From: Betaproteobacteria bacterium
Lineage (GTDB): Bacteria > Pseudomonadota > Gammaproteobacteria > Burkholderiales > JAEUOS01
DNA length: 64,000 nucleotides
Direction: 5' to 3'
NCBI GenBank assembly: GCA_028292405.1
Contig: JAQGMJ010000030.1
Coordinates: forward strand, 98,039-162,038
Part shown: positions 62,077 to 64,000 of the stretch, piece by piece
How the letters are laid out: the number at the start of each line of letters is the position of its first letter
Position numbering within the stretch: position 1 is the first letter of the stretch
The notes under the pieces: generated by a model
Database searches by the model: none
What the model was told of the DNA's origin: nothing
The model's input: the letters and a program-made list of their open reading frames with translations, nothing else
Translations under genes and position numbers: made by a program

Positions 62077-63477
62077 TCAGGGGCGCGGCGCGCCCACTAG
62101 GGAAATCAGCTCGCCGATATCGTCGAGCTTGTCGAGCTGCGCGCAGAGTTGCACCACGCGCTCCAGTGATTCGGGAGAAAGGCAAGACTCCGCCACGTTG
62201 CGGAATTTGTATTCCACGTCCTCCGGGCTGAGCGGATTTTCCGGGCTGCCGCGCCGGTTCAGAATCTGATGACTGAAGCTGCGGCCGTCGCGCGTCTGCA
62301 AGGTGACGTTGGCCGCATGGCGGAAGGCCGGGCCCATGGCATCGATCTCCGGATCGGCGCGCGCCTCGATGCGCGTGATGAAGTCGAGCAGCTTGGGGTC
62401 CGCCAGGCGCTCCTGCTTGTACTGGCTGACGAAGGCCACGCCGTCATGGGCGATCACCGCCAGGCCGTAGTAGAGGTTCATCTGCGCCGCCGTCACGCCT
62501 TGCGCCTTGTAGTCCCAGGCGCAATGCACGAAGGTCATGTGGCTCACGCCGACTTGCACCTTGGCGATGTCGTCGGGCTTGAGCTTGTGCGTGGTCATCA
62601 AGTGGGTGAGGGCGTCCAGCGCCGAGTGGATGCTGGTGACGCTGGCATGCGGCTTGTAGCCAACCTTGCCGGTCTCCCACTCGCTGCCCAATCCGTCGGT
62701 CAGGCGCGGCGCATTCGGCTGGTCCGAATACACGCTCAGGTAGCCGCCATAGGCCGCTTCCAGCACATCGGTGATGCCGGTGAAATCCTTTTGCGCCAGC
62801 AGCGCCGAGTAGACACCGCTTTGCGCCGCACGCCCGGAGTGAAAGCGCTTGACCATCGCGCCCTCCTGCGCCGCCATCAGGCCGCCAGCCTGCGAGCCGA
62901 CGATGCCCAGCGCATGCTGCATGTGCCCGGCATTCAGGCCCAGGCTCTTGCCCGCCGTGGCCGCGCCGACAAAAGCGCCGGAAGTCCCTTGCGGGTGAAA
63001 GCCGCGGAAAAACAGGCTCATGGTTGCGGCATTGCCGACCCGCGTGCCGATCTCGTAGCCGGCCACAAGCGCAGTGATGAATCGCTTGCCCGACCAACCG
63101 CCGTCGCGCTCGGCGAAGGCCAGTGCCACCGGAATGGCGATCGAGCCGGGATGCACGATCGACTCCTTGTGGATGTCGTCGAGCTCGAAGGCATGGCCGG
63201 CGGTGGCATTGACCAGCACTGCACTGGCTACCGAGGTCTTGCGCCCGCTGCCGAATATCGAGGCGACGGGCGCGGCCTTTTCTTCCTCGGCCATGGCCTG
63301 CACGCTTTGGGTCCACGGCAGGGTGGCGCCGAACACGCAGCAGCCGATGCTGTCGAGCACGCTGGTTTTGATCCGCGAGACAACTTCGGCCGGAATGTCT
63401 TCGTATTGGAACGAAGCGGCAAAGGCCGCCAGGTCGCGGGTGGCGTCCGCCAGCAAGGGAGGTTTGGAACTGCTCAT
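62077..63477 (-). CDS. MmgE/PrpD family protein, second copy
   Basis: A 466-residue member of the same family, with TSVLDSIGCCVFGATLPW, GHAFELDDIHKESIVHPGS and YKPHASVTSIHSALD. It is clearly divergent from its neighbour, so the pair is an old duplication or two recruits that may act as a heteromer or on successive substrates. It lies 30 bases downstream of the truncated Bug gene. Confidence 0.88.
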   Translation of the reverse strand: MSSSKPPLLADATRDLAAFAASFQYEDIPAEVVSRIKTSVLDSIGCCVFGATLPWTQSVQAMAEEEKAAPVASIFGSGRKTSVASAVLVNATAGHAFELDDIHKESIVHPGSIAIPVALAFAERDGGWSGKRFITALVAGYEIGTRVGNAATMSLFFRGFHPQGTSGAFVGAATAGKSLGLNAGHMQHALGIVGSQAGGLMAAQEGAMVKRFHSGRAAQSGVYSALLAQKDFTGITDVLEAAYGGYLSVYSDQPNAPRLTDGLGSEWETGKVGYKPHASVTSIHSALDALTHLMTTHKLKPDDIAKVQVGVSHMTFVHCAWDYKAQGVTAAQMNLYYGLAVIAHDGVAFVSQYKQERLADPKLLDFITRIEARADPEIDAMGPAFRHAANVTLQTRDGRSFSHQILNRRGSPENPLSPEDVEYKFRNVAESCLSPESLERVVQLCAQLDKLDDIGELISLVGAPRP

Positions 63478-63507
63478 GCACGTGTCTCCGTGGTAAAGGC
63501 TTGTGGA

Positions 63508-64000
63508 TCAGTCGACATGGGTACCGGTGGCCTTGACGATCTTGGCCCACCGGGCGGATTCGCTTTCGAGGTACTCGCCGGCGGCGCGCGAACCTTCGTT
63601 GATCACGGTGACGCCGACACCCTTAAGCTTGTTCTGCAGGTCGGCCGTCTTCATCGCTTCATCGACCTTCTTTTCGATCTGGCCGACGATCGCCGCCGGC
63701 ATCTTCGCCGGGCCGACCAGCATGTACCAGGTGGCGACCGAGTAGCCCTTGACCCCGCCTTCCTCGATGGTGGGAATGTCGGTGGCAATCGGCGAGCGCT
63801 TGGCGCCGGTCTGGCCCAGGGCGCGCGCGCGGCCGTCGCGCACATAAGGCAGGCTCTCCGAGATCGGCAGCATCGAGATATCGACGCGATCACCGATAAG
63901 GTCGGTCATCGCCGCCGCGCCGCCCTTGTAGGGCACATGCAGATACTGCATCCCGGTCATCGACTTCAGCACCTCGGTGGCCAGGTGAGAGGAGCTACCG
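63508..64000 (-). CDS. Bug-family binding protein, 5' end beyond window
   Basis: The C-terminal 163 residues of a TctC-family protein. The open frame continues through the window edge (GSSSHLATEVLKSMTG), then VPYKGGAAAMTDLIGDRV and the C-terminal SESARWAKIVKATG. It is incomplete because the window ends, not because it is broken. It is the first visible gene of the run with the two PrpD-like genes. Confidence 0.9.
   Translation of the reverse strand, partial: GSSSHLATEVLKSMTGMQYLHVPYKGGAAAMTDLIGDRVDISMLPISESLPYVRDGRARALGQTGAKRSPIATDIPTIEEGGVKGYSVATWYMLVGPAKMPAAIVGQIEKKVDEAMKTADLQNKLKGVGVTVINEGSRAAGEYLESESARWAKIVKATGTHVD

Overview
The window reads as a chromosomal segment of a GC-rich betaproteobacterium, most likely Burkholderiales. 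The grounds are the gene order der / hfq-hflX-hflK-hflC-DUF2065-hisZ-purA-phosphoribosyltransferase, the rnr / rlmB neighbourhood, and seven Bug-type (TctC family) periplasmic binding proteins, a family greatly expanded in this order. The genus cannot be read from the sequence.

Layout. 1-8.9 kb is core housekeeping: ribosome assembly (der), RNA chaperone and membrane protease modulators (hfq, hflXKC), histidine and purine synthesis (hisZ, purA, a phosphoribosyltransferase). 9-15 kb is a catabolic island: two Bug proteins, then a plus-strand run of family III CoA-transferase, GntR regulator, CitE-like lyase and double hot-dog MaoC hydratase. Its divergent promoter carries a perfect dyad that is a good GntR operator candidate. 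15-20 kb returns to core genes: tRNA-Leu(CAG), rnr, a quinone oxidoreductase, rlmB and a cold-shock gene with a structured leader. 20-26 kb holds a glutathione peroxidase, an amidase, a GIY-YIG-like protein, pxpA and an orphan PAS-GAF histidine kinase. 26-33.6 kb is a LysR-controlled molybdenum hydroxylase operon (medium, small and large subunits) followed by a crotonase-family protein and two Bug proteins, one with a Tat-type signal.

34-42.5 kb has a methyltransferase, a large STAND-ATPase/SARP-type regulator and a 1198-residue secreted protein with five Ig-like repeats before a heparinase/lyase-like region. 42.7-53 kb, all on the minus strand, is a compact type II secretion/type IV pilus-like machine. 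In transcription order it comprises a lytic transglycosylase, a GspG-like pseudopilin, GspF, GspE, PilM/N/O/P-like proteins, a secretin with a C-terminal cohesin-like domain, and three more pseudopilins. Two secreted proteins of unknown function lie just upstream. With the Ig-repeat protein on the other side they are plausible substrates or surface partners. This is the part of the window most likely to hold a poorly described system.

55.7-56.8 kb carries a lone phage-type terminase small subunit whose ribosome binding site lies inside a perfect hairpin. 56.9-64 kb is a minus-strand catabolic cluster: an isocitrate lyase/PEP mutase family enzyme, two Bug proteins, a metallo-beta-lactamase-fold hydrolase, two MmgE/PrpD proteins and a third Bug protein cut by the window end. 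No CRISPR array, insertion sequence, rRNA or integrase was seen.
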